A DNA stretch of 64,000 nt, taken from positions 186,001 to 250,000 of the forward strand of contig NZ_CP147407.1 in the NCBI RefSeq assembly GCF_037201815.1, written 5' to 3'. Source of the stretch: Metabacillus sp. FJAT-52054. Lineage in GTDB: Bacteria; Bacillota; Bacilli; Bacillales; Bacillaceae. Made by a program: the position numbers and the translations under genes. Numbering within the stretch: position 1 is the stretch's first letter; each line of letters starts with the position of its first letter. Shown piece by piece: positions 32,747-41,654 of the stretch. Under the pieces are notes generated by a model that did not search any database, had not been told where the DNA came from, and saw nothing but the letters and a program-made list of their open reading frames with translations.

Positions 32747-33933
32747 TTCAATCAAGGATACCGTTGATCGCAGGAGGATCCCTCTTTGCTATAGTTCTTA
32801 CGTTTTATCATTATTTTGTGATGTCTTTCGCTGCATCCTTGGTGGGTACGGCGGTCATGACCAGTTTGCTGTTGGTCTTCCTTTTTAGAAAAAAGTCTGA
32901 ACCTGCAAAAGAAGCGGAAGAACCGGTGGCGGAAGCTGCTTTTGTGGATTCACTGGAGGAATTAAGGCACCTGGAAGCTCATGGCGGACATCTTCAATTG
33001 ATGAACGCTCAGGTGAGTGCGTCTTCAGAACAGGTGGGTACACAGCTTATGGAAATGGTGCAGGATATTGATTCTCAGAAGGAGATTATCCAAGTATTCG
33101 GGGACCGCTTAGGGAAAATTAACGGGATGATTCAAAATTTGGATTCCATTATTGAAATAACCTCCCATACAGCTGCGGACGTCACCGTTTTATCAAACAG
33201 CGGGATGCAAAAAGCTGCAGATTTCAGCGAGGTCTTCTCAAGGATTGTGGCAATTTCGGATGAATTCGCAGCCTATAATCAGTCGCTTGTTGTAAAAATG
33301 AGAGAAGTAACAAAAGCATTAAGTTCAATTGATTATATAGCCAATCAAACGAACCTGCTTGCACTGAATGCAGCGATTGAAGCGGCAAGAGCAGGGAAAC
33401 ATGGAGCGGGTTTCGGGATTGTAGCAGATGAAATCCGCAAACTTTCGGCTCAGGTCAAGGAAAGTGCGATTGCCATCGAATTGATCGTAGAAGATGTGCA
33501 CAAAAGCATCCTGTCACAGGAGACGGCCTTTGATTTGAATCAGGAGATTCTTCAGGATGGAAAACAAAAAGGCCAGGAAATGAATGGGATATTTAAAGAA
33601 GTCATGACCGCTGTTAATCATTTGGCCGATCAGTCAAACGAAGTGAAAAGAGACTCAGCCGAAGTGGAAACGGAGAATCAGCTTCTAATCGACCGGATGA
33701 ATGAGATTCTGGAACTAACGGAAAAGTTAAGCATGAGGACTGAGGGATCTGCTGAGATTACGATGGAGCAGCAATCGCATTTAATGGAACTCGAGATGAC
33801 GGCCTCCACCATTAAGGAGCACATACAGGCAATCCAGCAGAAGTTAAAAGATCAAACCGGTGTCCATGAAAATGTGGCCTGGATCCGTCCTGCCGTTATA
33901 AGAGATAGGGAAGAGTTAAAGGAAGCAAAATAA
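32743..33933 (+). CDS. Methyl-accepting chemotaxis-type receptor without external sensor domain
   Basis: The 396-residue protein has two close membrane segments (about 6-22 and 27-48) with almost no loop between them, then a long cytoplasmic coiled-coil signalling domain. The hairpin tip (about 196-234) has the canonical DYIANQTNLLALNAAIEAARAG and GFGIVADEIRKLS. The lack of a sensing domain suggests that it receives its signal from a partner. ATG 32743 overlaps the stop of the ribU-like gene (ATGA), so the S component is the obvious candidate partner; this is inference. Confidence 0.88.
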   Translation: MIQSRIPLIAGGSLFAIVLTFYHYFVMSFAASLVGTAVMTSLLLVFLFRKKSEPAKEAEEPVAEAAFVDSLEELRHLEAHGGHLQLMNAQVSASSEQVGTQLMEMVQDIDSQKEIIQVFGDRLGKINGMIQNLDSIIEITSHTAADVTVLSNSGMQKAADFSEVFSRIVAISDEFAAYNQSLVVKMREVTKALSSIDYIANQTNLLALNAAIEAARAGKHGAGFGIVADEIRKLSAQVKESAIAIELIVEDVHKSILSQETAFDLNQEILQDGKQKGQEMNGIFKEVMTAVNHLADQSNEVKRDSAEVETENQLLIDRMNEILELTEKLSMRTEGSAEITMEQQSHLMELEMTASTIKEHIQAIQQKLKDQTGVHENVAWIRPAVIRDREELKEAK

Positions 33934-33966
33934 AAATGCCTCCATAGTAAGCTTATGCAGGGAATA

Positions 33967-33992
33967 AAAAAAGCCAGGGATTCCCCTGGCTT
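33967..33992 (-). terminator. Terminator of the NADH oxidase gene
   Basis: On the minus strand AAGCCAGGGG pairs with CCCTGGCTT, followed by TTTTTTATT. Confidence 0.88.
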
Positions 33993-35322
33993 AGCCAATC
34001 GCTTGAAGTCCTGCCTGGTTTAAAAAGTTCCAGGGCTTGTTATAGTGAGGCTGAAAGAAGAAGTCGACGAAGCCGAGTTCATCAATCGTCATCTCATTTT
34101 GGATGCAGACAGAGAGGGTGTTGACGGCTTGGGTTACATCGGTCTTTGACATAACTTGAGCGCCGACAATGCGGTTCGTATCTTCCTCATATACTACTTT
34201 CAGCATAATTTCATCATACTCAGGCATGAATTCAGGCTTATCATTCTCTTTAATTGTGATGGATTTCACATTCATATTCAAATGAGAGGCCGCTGTTTCG
34301 GTTACACCCGTGGATGCGATGTTCAGGTCATAAATTTTAATCCCTGATGTACCTTGTGTTCCCATATAGCGGACCGTCGGCTTCATAATATTTTTCGCAA
34401 CTAGAGTGCCCATTCGGACTGCGTTGGTCGCAAGCGGAATGTAAGCAGGCTGCTTTGTCGGGTTGTAGCGGATGGCACAGCTGTCACCTGCAGCAAAGAT
34501 GCTTTCATCACTCGTTCTCATATACTCATCCACAATAATCGCCCCGTTAGGAAGCATGTTAACTTCGCCTTTTAATAAACCGGTATTTGGTTTGAAGCCG
34601 ATGCAGAGGATGACAAGATCTGCCTCGTACTCGCCTTTGGAAGTAATGACTTTCGAAACGCTGCCGTCAGTACCTTCGAACCGCGTTACGGTTTGTCCAA
34701 GGGCAAGAGTTATATCTTTCGCAGCAAGCGTACTCTCAATCTGATCCGTATATTCGGGATCCAGGTACTTGTTTAAAATCCGTTCTTCCCCGTCAATCAG
34801 CGTCACATTTTTTCCATAATGCTCAAATGCCTCCACAAGCTCGATTCCAATGTAGCCTGCACCGACAACGGTGATGTTCTTGGCATCCCTTGATTTCTCA
34901 ATGATTGTTTTAGCATGGGAGTAATTTTTGCAAAGCTGAATGTTATTTAGCTGAATGCCTTCCAGCGGAGGAACGACCGGCCATGAACCGGTTGTGACAA
35001 CAAGTTTATCGTAGGAATCCTTAAAGGATTCACCCGTTTTCATATCGGTTACTGTGATTTCTTTTCCATGACGATCGATATTGGTTACTTCGTGTTTTAA
35101 TTTCATATGAATTCCCTGATCGGCTAGCTGTTCTGGTGATGAGTAGAATAAACTCTCCGCTTTTTCTACCACTCCGCCTACATACAGCGCGATTCCGCAT
35201 GAAAGGAAGGACACATTATCATTTTTCTCGTAGACGGTAATCTCTGCTTCAGGGTATTGTTTTTTCATATTTGAAACGGCTGCAGTACCAGCATGTGTAC
35301 ATCCAATAACAATAACTTTCAT
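33991..35322 (-). CDS. nox: NADH oxidase / CoA-disulfide reductase family flavoenzyme
   Basis: The 443-residue protein belongs to the peroxide-reductase-type flavoproteins. It has an N-terminal FAD site (VIVIGCTHAGTAA), the redox cysteine in FLSCGIALYVGG (Cys42), an NAD site VVGAGYIGIELVEAF, the second FAD site IFAAGDSCA and a C-terminal dimer domain. The FLSCGIALY form suits water-forming NADH oxidases. The start at 35322 has AGGAGG nine bases upstream. Three Rex/Fnr-like palindromes lie upstream, consistent with control by NADH/NAD balance or oxygen. Confidence 0.85.
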   Translation of the reverse strand: MKVIVIGCTHAGTAAVSNMKKQYPEAEITVYEKNDNVSFLSCGIALYVGGVVEKAESLFYSSPEQLADQGIHMKLKHEVTNIDRHGKEITVTDMKTGESFKDSYDKLVVTTGSWPVVPPLEGIQLNNIQLCKNYSHAKTIIEKSRDAKNITVVGAGYIGIELVEAFEHYGKNVTLIDGEERILNKYLDPEYTDQIESTLAAKDITLALGQTVTRFEGTDGSVSKVITSKGEYEADLVILCIGFKPNTGLLKGEVNMLPNGAIIVDEYMRTSDESIFAAGDSCAIRYNPTKQPAYIPLATNAVRMGTLVAKNIMKPTVRYMGTQGTSGIKIYDLNIASTGVTETAASHLNMNVKSITIKENDKPEFMPEYDEIMLKVVYEEDTNRIVGAQVMSKTDVTQAVNTLSVCIQNEMTIDELGFVDFFFQPHYNKPWNFLNQAGLQAIG

Positions 35323-35345
35323 TAGAAAAGACCTCCTAATATGTT

Positions 35346-35447
35346 TTGTGAAGTAATTCACAAGTATATGTGAAGTGTTTCACATATCTTACCTTCAGTA
35401 TACTCCGTTCGATTGAAAATGCAACACTATGTGAATATTTTCACATA
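35346..35447 (-). promoter_or_regulatory. Three Rex/Fnr-like operators upstream of nox
   Basis: Perfect palindromes lie at 35346-35363 (TTGTGAAGTAATTCACAA), 35366-35387 (core ATGTGAAGTGTTTCACAT) and 35428-35447 (TATGTGAATATTTTCACATA). All have TGTGAA-N4-TTCACA. The first fits the Rex consensus exactly; the others fit Rex or the Crp/Fnr form TGTGA-N6-TCACA. Confidence 0.75.
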
Positions 35448-35483
35448 AAAGACATATTTCTAAAGAGAACGGATGATAACAAG

Positions 35484-35514
35484 AAAGAGGCCGTCTAATC
35501 CCGGCCTCTTTTGC
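35484..35514 (-). terminator. Terminator of the DUF948 gene
   Basis: AAAGAGGCCG pairs with CGGCCTCTTT; on the minus strand the arm ends in CTCTTTCTTGTT. Confidence 0.75.
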
Positions 35515-35877
35515 TTACTTTAATTTAATTTGAACAGGCTTGCTTTCCTGCATATGAATCGTTTTTGGCTTCGCATTTTGAGCGGTCGCTCTTTTTACGG
35601 AACTCGTAACGTTCTGAATAACCTCGCCAACATCATGCACCGACTCAATCAGAGGATCGACCGCTTTGACCTTCCCTTTAACATCAACTGAAATTTGATT
35701 AGCGGTGTGAATCAGTTCCTCCGCTTCCTCCGTAAGGCCATTCACAGCACTCCTGGCATCCGTTAACGTTTTCTTGGTCTCAGCGAGAGTAACCATAACC
35801 TTGCGCAGCGTCATAATCAAAAAGACAACAAGAATCGTAAAGGCCACTGCAGCAACAGCCGCACTCCATTCAAGCAT
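35515..35877 (-). CDS. DUF948 domain protein
   Basis: The 120-residue protein has one N-terminal membrane segment (AAVAAVAFTILVVFLIMTL) followed by a helical region (VTLAETKKTLTDARSAVNGLTEEAEEL) and a low-complexity tail, the usual DUF948 layout also seen in YtxG. GGGAGCTGGTCCGG precedes the ATG. The family is often found with stress or YtxH genes. Function unknown. Confidence 0.82.
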   Translation of the reverse strand: MLEWSAAVAAVAFTILVVFLIMTLRKVMVTLAETKKTLTDARSAVNGLTEEAEELIHTANQISVDVKGKVKAVDPLIESVHDVGEVIQNVTSSVKRATAQNAKPKTIHMQESKPVQIKLK

Positions 35878-36002
35878 CCGGACCAGCTCCCTTCGTATAC
35901 TCTCATTCTATGAGCATAGGCGTAAGGACATTCCTTTTCCGGGTATTGGAATATATAGAGTATGATAGAGTGGTGAAAAAATAGAAAAGAGGAGCGGATT
36001 CC

Positions 36003-38069
36003 GTGCTTTCATCCTTAAACGCGATCAGCCAGCTTAAATCAGGAAACACTCTGCTGCTTCGGGAGCACAAGTGGCTGAAATTCCTAACCCTGACGAAAGA
36101 GAAAAATGTAAATCTTGAGCAAATTGAATCGCTGGAGCAAATGACAGAAAACCCTGTACTGGAGTATGTGGAAAGAACGCTCATTACACTTGATGGGTTA
36201 CACCTTCCGGAATACCAAAAACAAACAGTGGAAGAAGTCCTTATCTGGAGTGAAACAGCCAAATGCGGCCTTCCCCACCAAAGGCGTGAATGGCTGAAAA
36301 AGGGCTATCAGCTTGCCATACACAATATTGGATCTGCGCAAATTTATGCTTCTGAGAAGGAAAAGCTGCCGGAATCAAAACGGGATCGCGAACGGGAAGA
36401 GTTCATATACCTTCTCATCCTGACTCACGGATTAGCGGGACAATACATAAGAGGAGAAGTCCGGTATGCCTCTCTCATCCCTCTGACACATGTAAGCAGG
36501 GAGGACTTGTTCTCGGTTTTGTATGCTTTAAACCAGTGCATCATCGAAGGCGTGTCTCCTGGTATCTGGAGATCTGTTGAAGAGGAAATGAGAGAAGTGA
36601 TCACTTGGATCTGCGCGGGTGAAACGAGCAGGGAGCAAACCCTTTATGAGAGGATGAGAAGGCTTAGAACCAATGCATCCGTTTTCGGAGAGGACTTTGC
36701 AGCCGTCTATAAAGAATTTGTGAAGGAAATTCCTCTAGGTGAACCCCGGCTTCATGCTTTTTTTCAAAGGATTGACATGTGGTATGTGGAAGCCGCGCTG
36801 TATGATTTTAGTTTTGAGGAGTTTATCAAGATATTCTTGCTTACAGAGAAACAGGCGCAGGATTCTGCTCTTAGTCAGATTTCCTTTGAACCGATGATGA
36901 AGGAACTGTATTACGACTATAAAGGAAAAAAGACAGTTAATGTATACAAAAAAAGAATTATAGAATCCTATCTTGATGAATATTCGATTGAAGAGCTTCT
37001 GAACGGAAAGCAGCCGGAGAATGAACATGTCCAGTTAATTTCCGCAGCTTTGAACGAGCATGAGGAGATGGCAGGCATTTATTTCTCTTTTTCAGCCGCT
37101 GCCGAAAAGCTGATTGAGTTTTGCCAGGAGGCAGAAAAATCTCCTCTCTATGACCGGGCAATCGTACTTTTATATGATTTATTCAATTTCAGGAAAGATG
37201 GATATGACCGGCTGAATAATGAACAAACGTATTTAAGCGACATGAACAGCTCCCAGGATTTCAAGAAAAAAATTGCCGATTACGCAATAGGAGAAACCAT
37301 GATTGATATTGGTCCGGGAGGCGGGGTGATGCTCGATCTGTTAACCCAGTACCATCCAGAGGCTAAAATAATTGGAATTGATATTGCTGTAAATGTAGTA
37401 GAAGAGCTGAAAAGGAAAAAGCAAAGAGAGCAGGCCGCATGGGAAGTCATGCAAGGGGATGCCTTGCAGCTCGAGCAGTATGTGGGAAAAGAAAGCGCAG
37501 ATACGATTGTATTTTCTTCCATCCTTCATGAAATGTTTTCCTATATTCCTTACGAAGGCAAAAAGTTTAATCATCTCGTCATCGCTCAAGCATTAAAAAG
37601 CTCCCTGAAAGCCCTTCGTCCAAAAGGGAGAATCATTATTCGGGACGGCATTATGACAGAACCTGCGGAGCAAAAAAGAATCATTCGGTTTAAAGATCCA
37701 AAGGGCCTTTCTTTTTTCAAAAGGTATGTACAGGATTTTGAGGGGAGAGCAATCCACTGCACATTAGCGGGAGAGGATGCCGTTCTTCTGAATGTAAACG
37801 ATGCAATGGAATTCCTCTACACGTATACATGGGGAGAAGAAGCCTATCCGCATGAAGTTCAGGAGCAGTTTGGCTACTTTACCCCCACGGTTTTTAAAGA
37901 GTTTATAAAGACTGCTCTCGGAAGCGAAGCCGAAATTCTGCTTTTCGAACATTATTTGCAAGAAGGCTATGAAGAGCATTTGCTGAAGAAAATAGAGCTA
38001 ACGGATGAAACAGGTAATCCTGTCAGGCTTCCGGACAGCACTTGCTTTATCGTTATTGAAAAAAACTAA
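36003..38069 (+). CDS. Large protein with C-terminal class I SAM-dependent methyltransferase domain
   Basis: The 688-residue protein has an uncharacterised helical N-terminal region (about 1-400) and a Rossmann methyltransferase domain (about 425-570) with motif I MIDIGPGGGVML, acidic motif IIGIDIAVN and VFSSILHEMF. The last 110 residues are a further alpha/beta part. GTG 36003 is preceded by AGAGGAGCGG. Target molecule unknown; the long N-terminal part suggests a protein or RNA substrate, which is speculative. It appears to be a single gene. Confidence 0.78.
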   Translation: MLSSLNAISQLKSGNTLLLREHKWLKFLTLTKEKNVNLEQIESLEQMTENPVLEYVERTLITLDGLHLPEYQKQTVEEVLIWSETAKCGLPHQRREWLKKGYQLAIHNIGSAQIYASEKEKLPESKRDREREEFIYLLILTHGLAGQYIRGEVRYASLIPLTHVSREDLFSVLYALNQCIIEGVSPGIWRSVEEEMREVITWICAGETSREQTLYERMRRLRTNASVFGEDFAAVYKEFVKEIPLGEPRLHAFFQRIDMWYVEAALYDFSFEEFIKIFLLTEKQAQDSALSQISFEPMMKELYYDYKGKKTVNVYKKRIIESYLDEYSIEELLNGKQPENEHVQLISAALNEHEEMAGIYFSFSAAAEKLIEFCQEAEKSPLYDRAIVLLYDLFNFRKDGYDRLNNEQTYLSDMNSSQDFKKKIADYAIGETMIDIGPGGGVMLDLLTQYHPEAKIIGIDIAVNVVEELKRKKQREQAAWEVMQGDALQLEQYVGKESADTIVFSSILHEMFSYIPYEGKKFNHLVIAQALKSSLKALRPKGRIIIRDGIMTEPAEQKRIIRFKDPKGLSFFKRYVQDFEGRAIHCTLAGEDAVLLNVNDAMEFLYTYTWGEEAYPHEVQEQFGYFTPTVFKEFIKTALGSEAEILLFEHYLQEGYEEHLLKKIELTDETGNPVRLPDSTCFIVIEKN

Positions 38070-38167
38070 AGCTGGAAAAGGGTGGGCAGTTGACATCCTT
38101 TTTTCCTCGTGTTAATTTGTACATACAAACGTTATGGTTGTATATACAAATAAGGAGGGCGGAATCA

Positions 38168-38820
38168 GTGAATAAAACGATGATCATTGTTGGAGCTGGT
38201 GAAGGAATCAGCATGGCAGCCGCAAAAAAATTTGGAAAAGAGGGATACTCTGTAGCCCTTATTGCCCGGCGTAAAGAGGCACTTGACCAATACGTATCCG
38301 AACTTGCTGAAGATGGAGTAGAAGCAAAAGGGTTCCAGGGGGATGCTTCTGATGAGAACAGTTTATCAGAAGCAATTTCCGCTGCTATCGAAATGTTTGG
38401 CAGCGTCCATGTGCTCCTCTATAATGCAGCCGCAGGAACACCTGGAAAGCCGACAAGCTTAACAGCCGACGATTTGACGCGCGACTTCAGCGTAAGCGTT
38501 GGCGGTGCATTAACCAGTGTAAAAGCTGTACTTCCTGCCATGGAGAAAACAGGCGGGGGATCGATCCTATTAACAGGAGGAGGACTTGCTCTCCATCCAT
38601 ATGCGGATTATTCCTCACTGGCAATAGGGAAAGCGGGTATCCGGAATTTAGCCTATAGCCTGAGCCAGGAACTGGAACCAAAAGGAATATATGTTGGAAC
38701 GCTGACCATAAAAGGGTTTGTACAAGAGGGAACAAACTTTTCCTCTAAAAACATCGCAGAAAGATACTTTCAGATGCATGCCGAAAAAAGGAACTTGAGG
38801 CTGTTTTTGAAGGGGAATAA
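38168..38820 (+). pseudogene. SDR-family oxidoreductase, C-terminus frameshifted
   Basis: GTG 38168 with AAGGAGGG upstream opens a short-chain dehydrogenase: VGAGEGISMAAAKKF (cofactor site), VLLYNAAAG, then YSSLAIGKAGIRNLAYSL (Tyr replaced in the usual YxxxK, reading ADYSSLAIGKAG). The frame runs past the expected end through a terminator to 38890. In another frame the sequence after the A6 run at 38784-38789 reads AEKKELEAVFEGE then TAA at 38820, just before the terminator. One missing A there would restore a normal C-terminus. It could be a sequencing error, and the enzyme may still be functional. Confidence 0.72.
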
Positions 38821-38826
38821 TCAGAG

Positions 38827-38861
38827 AAGCCGCCTCAGCGATTGCCGGGCGGCTTTTTTTA
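38827..38861 (+). terminator. Terminator of the SDR gene
   Basis: AAGCCGCC pairs with GGCGGCTT, followed by TTTTT. It lies inside the frameshifted reading frame, which supports the frameshift. Confidence 0.88.
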
Positions 38862-40091
38862 AAAACCTTTTGATTCATGGACTGGAGTGACAGCTTCATT
38901 TCGTCTGCTCAATATATGTACTTTTATCAGCAAAGGAATGCCAAGCGCTGTCATCAGAGCGAGAGACCCGAAAAGAAAAATGGGCTCTGTCGTTCCAAAG
39001 GAGTCAAGCAGAATGCCCCCTGCAAATGGTCCAATAACACTCCCAATCCCCGTGAAGCCCATGGCGCCGAAATACGAGCCCTTCAATCCCGGTTTGGCAA
39101 GCTGATCCACAAACATATCCGTCATGCAGAACATCAATACTTCCCCAACCGTGAACAAGACCACGATTCCCAGAATCCCGAATAAACTGTCCGTCAGACT
39201 AAAAGTCAGCAGGCTGATTGAAACAAGCAGATTCCCAGCCAAAATCGAAAGAATAGGACTGTACTTTTTTCCAAACTGAATGAGCGGATACTGAAACACA
39301 ATCACAACAATTGCGTTTAACGTTAGCATCAAGGAGAAAAATTGGGCCCCATTCTCGATTTTCGGAGACATCGCAAAGTACTGAGGCAGCGTCGAACTAA
39401 ATTGGGAATACCCCGCAACAGACAATACAATACCGACCAGCCCCAGCAGAAAAACGGTATCCTTCCTCAGCACGCCGAATGCCTCCCTCACCGTTACAAT
39501 AGGTTTCGTAGTGGAAGGTGTTCCGATTTTATGTACGGAAAGCATGTATACAAGCGACAATCCATACAGGAGACTGGCTCCCGCTGCATAATAGAACGGA
39601 GCAAGGGAGGTAGAAGAACCAAGCTGAAGGCCGATAATCGGCCCAAACACGACACCGACATTGATCGCTGTATAGCGGAGATTGAAAAGAACCAGCCGGT
39701 TTTTCTCCTCCGTTACGTCCGAAAGAATCGCTCTGGATGTAGGCTCAAAAACGGCCCGGCAAAGACCGTTCAGCATATTCATCACAAAAAACATCCAAAC
39801 AGCGGAGGACTGGGCAAAACCGATAAAAACGAGACTCCAAGCGAAAATGGATATAAGCAGAACCGGCTTTTGTCCGAACCGGTCAGACAAATACCCCCCA
39901 TAAAAGCTCGCGGCAATCCCCACAAGTGAACTCGCTGCAATAATTGCTCCTGTTACAGAGGCTGAAACCCCCATTTCACTAGTTAAATATATGGCCAGAA
40001 AAGGAATACTCATCGAAGTCGCCATCCGGCTGAACAACGTTCCGATAATGATATTCCAGGCAATAGGGTGAACCATACGTAATGTGTCCAT
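38859..40091 (-). CDS. MFS transporter (drug-efflux type)
   Basis: The 410-residue protein has about twelve membrane segments and the MFS motif between segments 2 and 3, YGGYLSDRFGQKPVL. The LNGLCRAVFEPTSRAILSD segment in the N-terminal half suits drug:H+ antiporters. The start at 40091 has AAAGGAAG upstream; a longer frame lacks a site. It is convergent with the SDR gene. Substrate unknown. Confidence 0.88.
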   Translation of the reverse strand: MDTLRMVHPIAWNIIIGTLFSRMATSMSIPFLAIYLTSEMGVSASVTGAIIAASSLVGIAASFYGGYLSDRFGQKPVLLISIFAWSLVFIGFAQSSAVWMFFVMNMLNGLCRAVFEPTSRAILSDVTEEKNRLVLFNLRYTAINVGVVFGPIIGLQLGSSTSLAPFYYAAGASLLYGLSLVYMLSVHKIGTPSTTKPIVTVREAFGVLRKDTVFLLGLVGIVLSVAGYSQFSSTLPQYFAMSPKIENGAQFFSLMLTLNAIVVIVFQYPLIQFGKKYSPILSILAGNLLVSISLLTFSLTDSLFGILGIVVLFTVGEVLMFCMTDMFVDQLAKPGLKGSYFGAMGFTGIGSVIGPFAGGILLDSFGTTEPIFLFGSLALMTALGIPLLIKVHILSRRNEAVTPVHESKGF

Positions 40092-40198
40092 GTAAAAAAC
40101 TTCCTTTCTATTCTCTGATCCTATTTTATCCCAGGTCATTCCTTCCGTCATCCATCGTTGGATGGAGAGCTCAAAAATCGTCAGGTGATTTGAGTAGA

Positions 40199-40453
40199 GT
40201 GAGTTTGTCAGACAAACGGGAGAAGAGTGAGTTCGTCAGACAAAATCGTCAGACAAACGGGAGAAGCAGTGAGTTTGTCAGACAAAAACGTCAGACAAAC
40301 GGGGGCAGAGTGAGTTTGTCAGACAAAATCGTCAGACAAACGGGAGCAGCAGTGAGTTTGTCAGACAAAAACGTCAGACAAACGGGGGCAGAGTGAGTTC
40401 GTCAGACAAAATCGTCAGACAAACGGGAGCCGCAGTGAGTTCGTCAGACAAAC
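40199..40453. repeat. Tandem array of 41/42-bp palindrome-bearing units
   Basis: Units start at 40199 (short, 28), 40227 (42), 40269 (41), 40310 (42), 40352 (41), 40393 (42) and 40435 (partial). Each has GTGAGTTYGTCAGACAAA followed by CGTCAGACAAACGGG. TTTGTCAGACAAA is a perfect palindrome. The 42- and 41-base types alternate, giving an 83-bp higher-order period. It fills the gap between the divergent MFS and yhfK genes. The open frame across it is accidental. Confidence 0.92.
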
Positions 40454-40576
40454 CACCCCTCCCACCCCTCAAACAAACGTTTAATTAACACACCTCCCAA
40501 ACAGCATGTTTGAAATGGATTCTCGTTTTTGAAACAATATGGACAAGATAAGAACAGCTGAAAGGAGAGATGCAAG

Positions 40577-41221
40577 ATGAAAGTAATCATAGCAGGTGCC
40601 AACGGCCAGATTGGAAAGCAGGTGGTGGAGCTTCTTCAAAGCAGCGGGGAGCATACTCCGATTGCAATGGTGAGAAAGCAGGAGCAGGCGGATGCTTTTG
40701 CTGAGAAGGGGATTGAAACGGTGCTGGCCGATTTGGAGGGAACGGTTTCCGATCTTGAAAATGCGGTGAAGGGCAGTGATGCGATTGTATTCACCGCCGG
40801 TTCCGGTGGAAGTACGGGTTCAGATAAAACGCTCCTCATTGATTTGGATGGTGCAGGAAAGCTGATTGAAGCCGCAAAACAGACTGGGGTTAAGCGGTTT
40901 GTGATGGTGAGTGCGCTTCAGGCTCATAACCGGGAAAATTGGAATGAGCAGCTGCTTCCGTATTATGCAGCGAAGCACTATGCGGATAAGGAGCTTGAAC
41001 GGAGCGGTTTGGATTATACAATTGTCCGTCCGGGCGGATTGCTGAATGAGCCGGGGACGGGAAAGGTTTCAGCAGCAGAAAATCTCGAGCGCGGTTCGAT
41101 TCCGAGAGAGGATGTGGCGAAGGTGATTGCGGCATCGCTTGCAGAGAATCACACGTTTAAGAAGTCTTTTGATCTGATCAGCGGGGACACACCCATAGAA
41201 GAAGCCATTCGTTCGATTTAA
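40577..41221 (+). CDS. yhfK: YhfK-type NAD(P)-binding SDR protein
   Basis: The 214-residue protein has an atypical SDR/NmrA-like fold: NAD(P) site IIAGANGQIGKQVVELL, then FTAGSGGSTGSDKTLLIDLDGA, VSALQAHNRENWN, YYAAKHYADKELERSGLDYTIVRPGGL and GDTPIEEAI. These blocks match B. subtilis YhfK closely. AAAGGAGAGATGCAAG precedes the ATG. Reaction unknown. Confidence 0.9.
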   Translation: MKVIIAGANGQIGKQVVELLQSSGEHTPIAMVRKQEQADAFAEKGIETVLADLEGTVSDLENAVKGSDAIVFTAGSGGSTGSDKTLLIDLDGAGKLIEAAKQTGVKRFVMVSALQAHNRENWNEQLLPYYAAKHYADKELERSGLDYTIVRPGGLLNEPGTGKVSAAENLERGSIPREDVAKVIAASLAENHTFKKSFDLISGDTPIEEAIRSI

Positions 41222-41336
41222 AAGGAGAGCCAGGGAGCAGCCGCTTCCTGGTATTTTTTGTTTGCAATCGACGGAAGCGGGTATCGTTGTACTAAGCAAA
41301 TGAGACTCTTTAAAAATGGCTCGGGAGGTGTGAACT

Positions 41337-41492
41337 GTGGCTCAGGACGTGTTATGTGATGTGGGCAACTGTGTCTACAATGAAAAAGGCAGAAAGTGCG
41401 GCGCGGCACAAATCTACGTAGTCAGTCATAAGGGAACGAAAGCCGAAACCAGTCGTGAAACAGATTGCCAGACATTTAAGCCTGCAGAATAA
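41337..41492 (+). CDS. DUF1540 small cysteine-rich protein (51 aa)
   Basis: GTG 41337 with GGGAGGTG upstream encodes MAQDVLCDVGNCVYNEKGRK, then CGAAQIYVVSHKG and ETDCQTFKPAE. The spacing of the four cysteines (CDVGNC, C, C) and the ending TDCQTF match DUF1540, a probable metal-binding family. It is too short for a usual ORF cut-off but has a good ribosome-binding site and its own terminator. Confidence 0.85.
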   Translation: MAQDVLCDVGNCVYNEKGRKCGAAQIYVVSHKGTKAETSRETDCQTFKPAE

Positions 41493-41506
41493 CGACAAGT
41501 ATAGGG

Positions 41507-41534
41507 ACAGCCTGATGATGAAGGCTGTTTTTTT
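41507..41534 (+). terminator. Terminator after the DUF1540 gene
   Basis: ACAGCCT pairs with AGGCTGT, followed by TTTTTTG. Confidence 0.85.
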
Positions 41535-41654
41535 GTGTGTAAAAGGTTTCCTGTCCAGCGGAAGCTTTTTTTTTTTCGTCTTCACTGAATTCATAAAAAT
41601 CAGCGTTCAGGTAAATCTAACAAAAACAGGAAGAAATGAAAGGGTTGGATCCAC

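Noticed and set aside
40082..40396. 104-codon frame with repeated RQTG and SLSDK
   Set aside because: Product of the palindromic tandem array; starts inside the MFS gene.
40199..40453. CRISPR array
   Set aside because: Units are directly adjacent with no unique spacers, and no cas genes are nearby.
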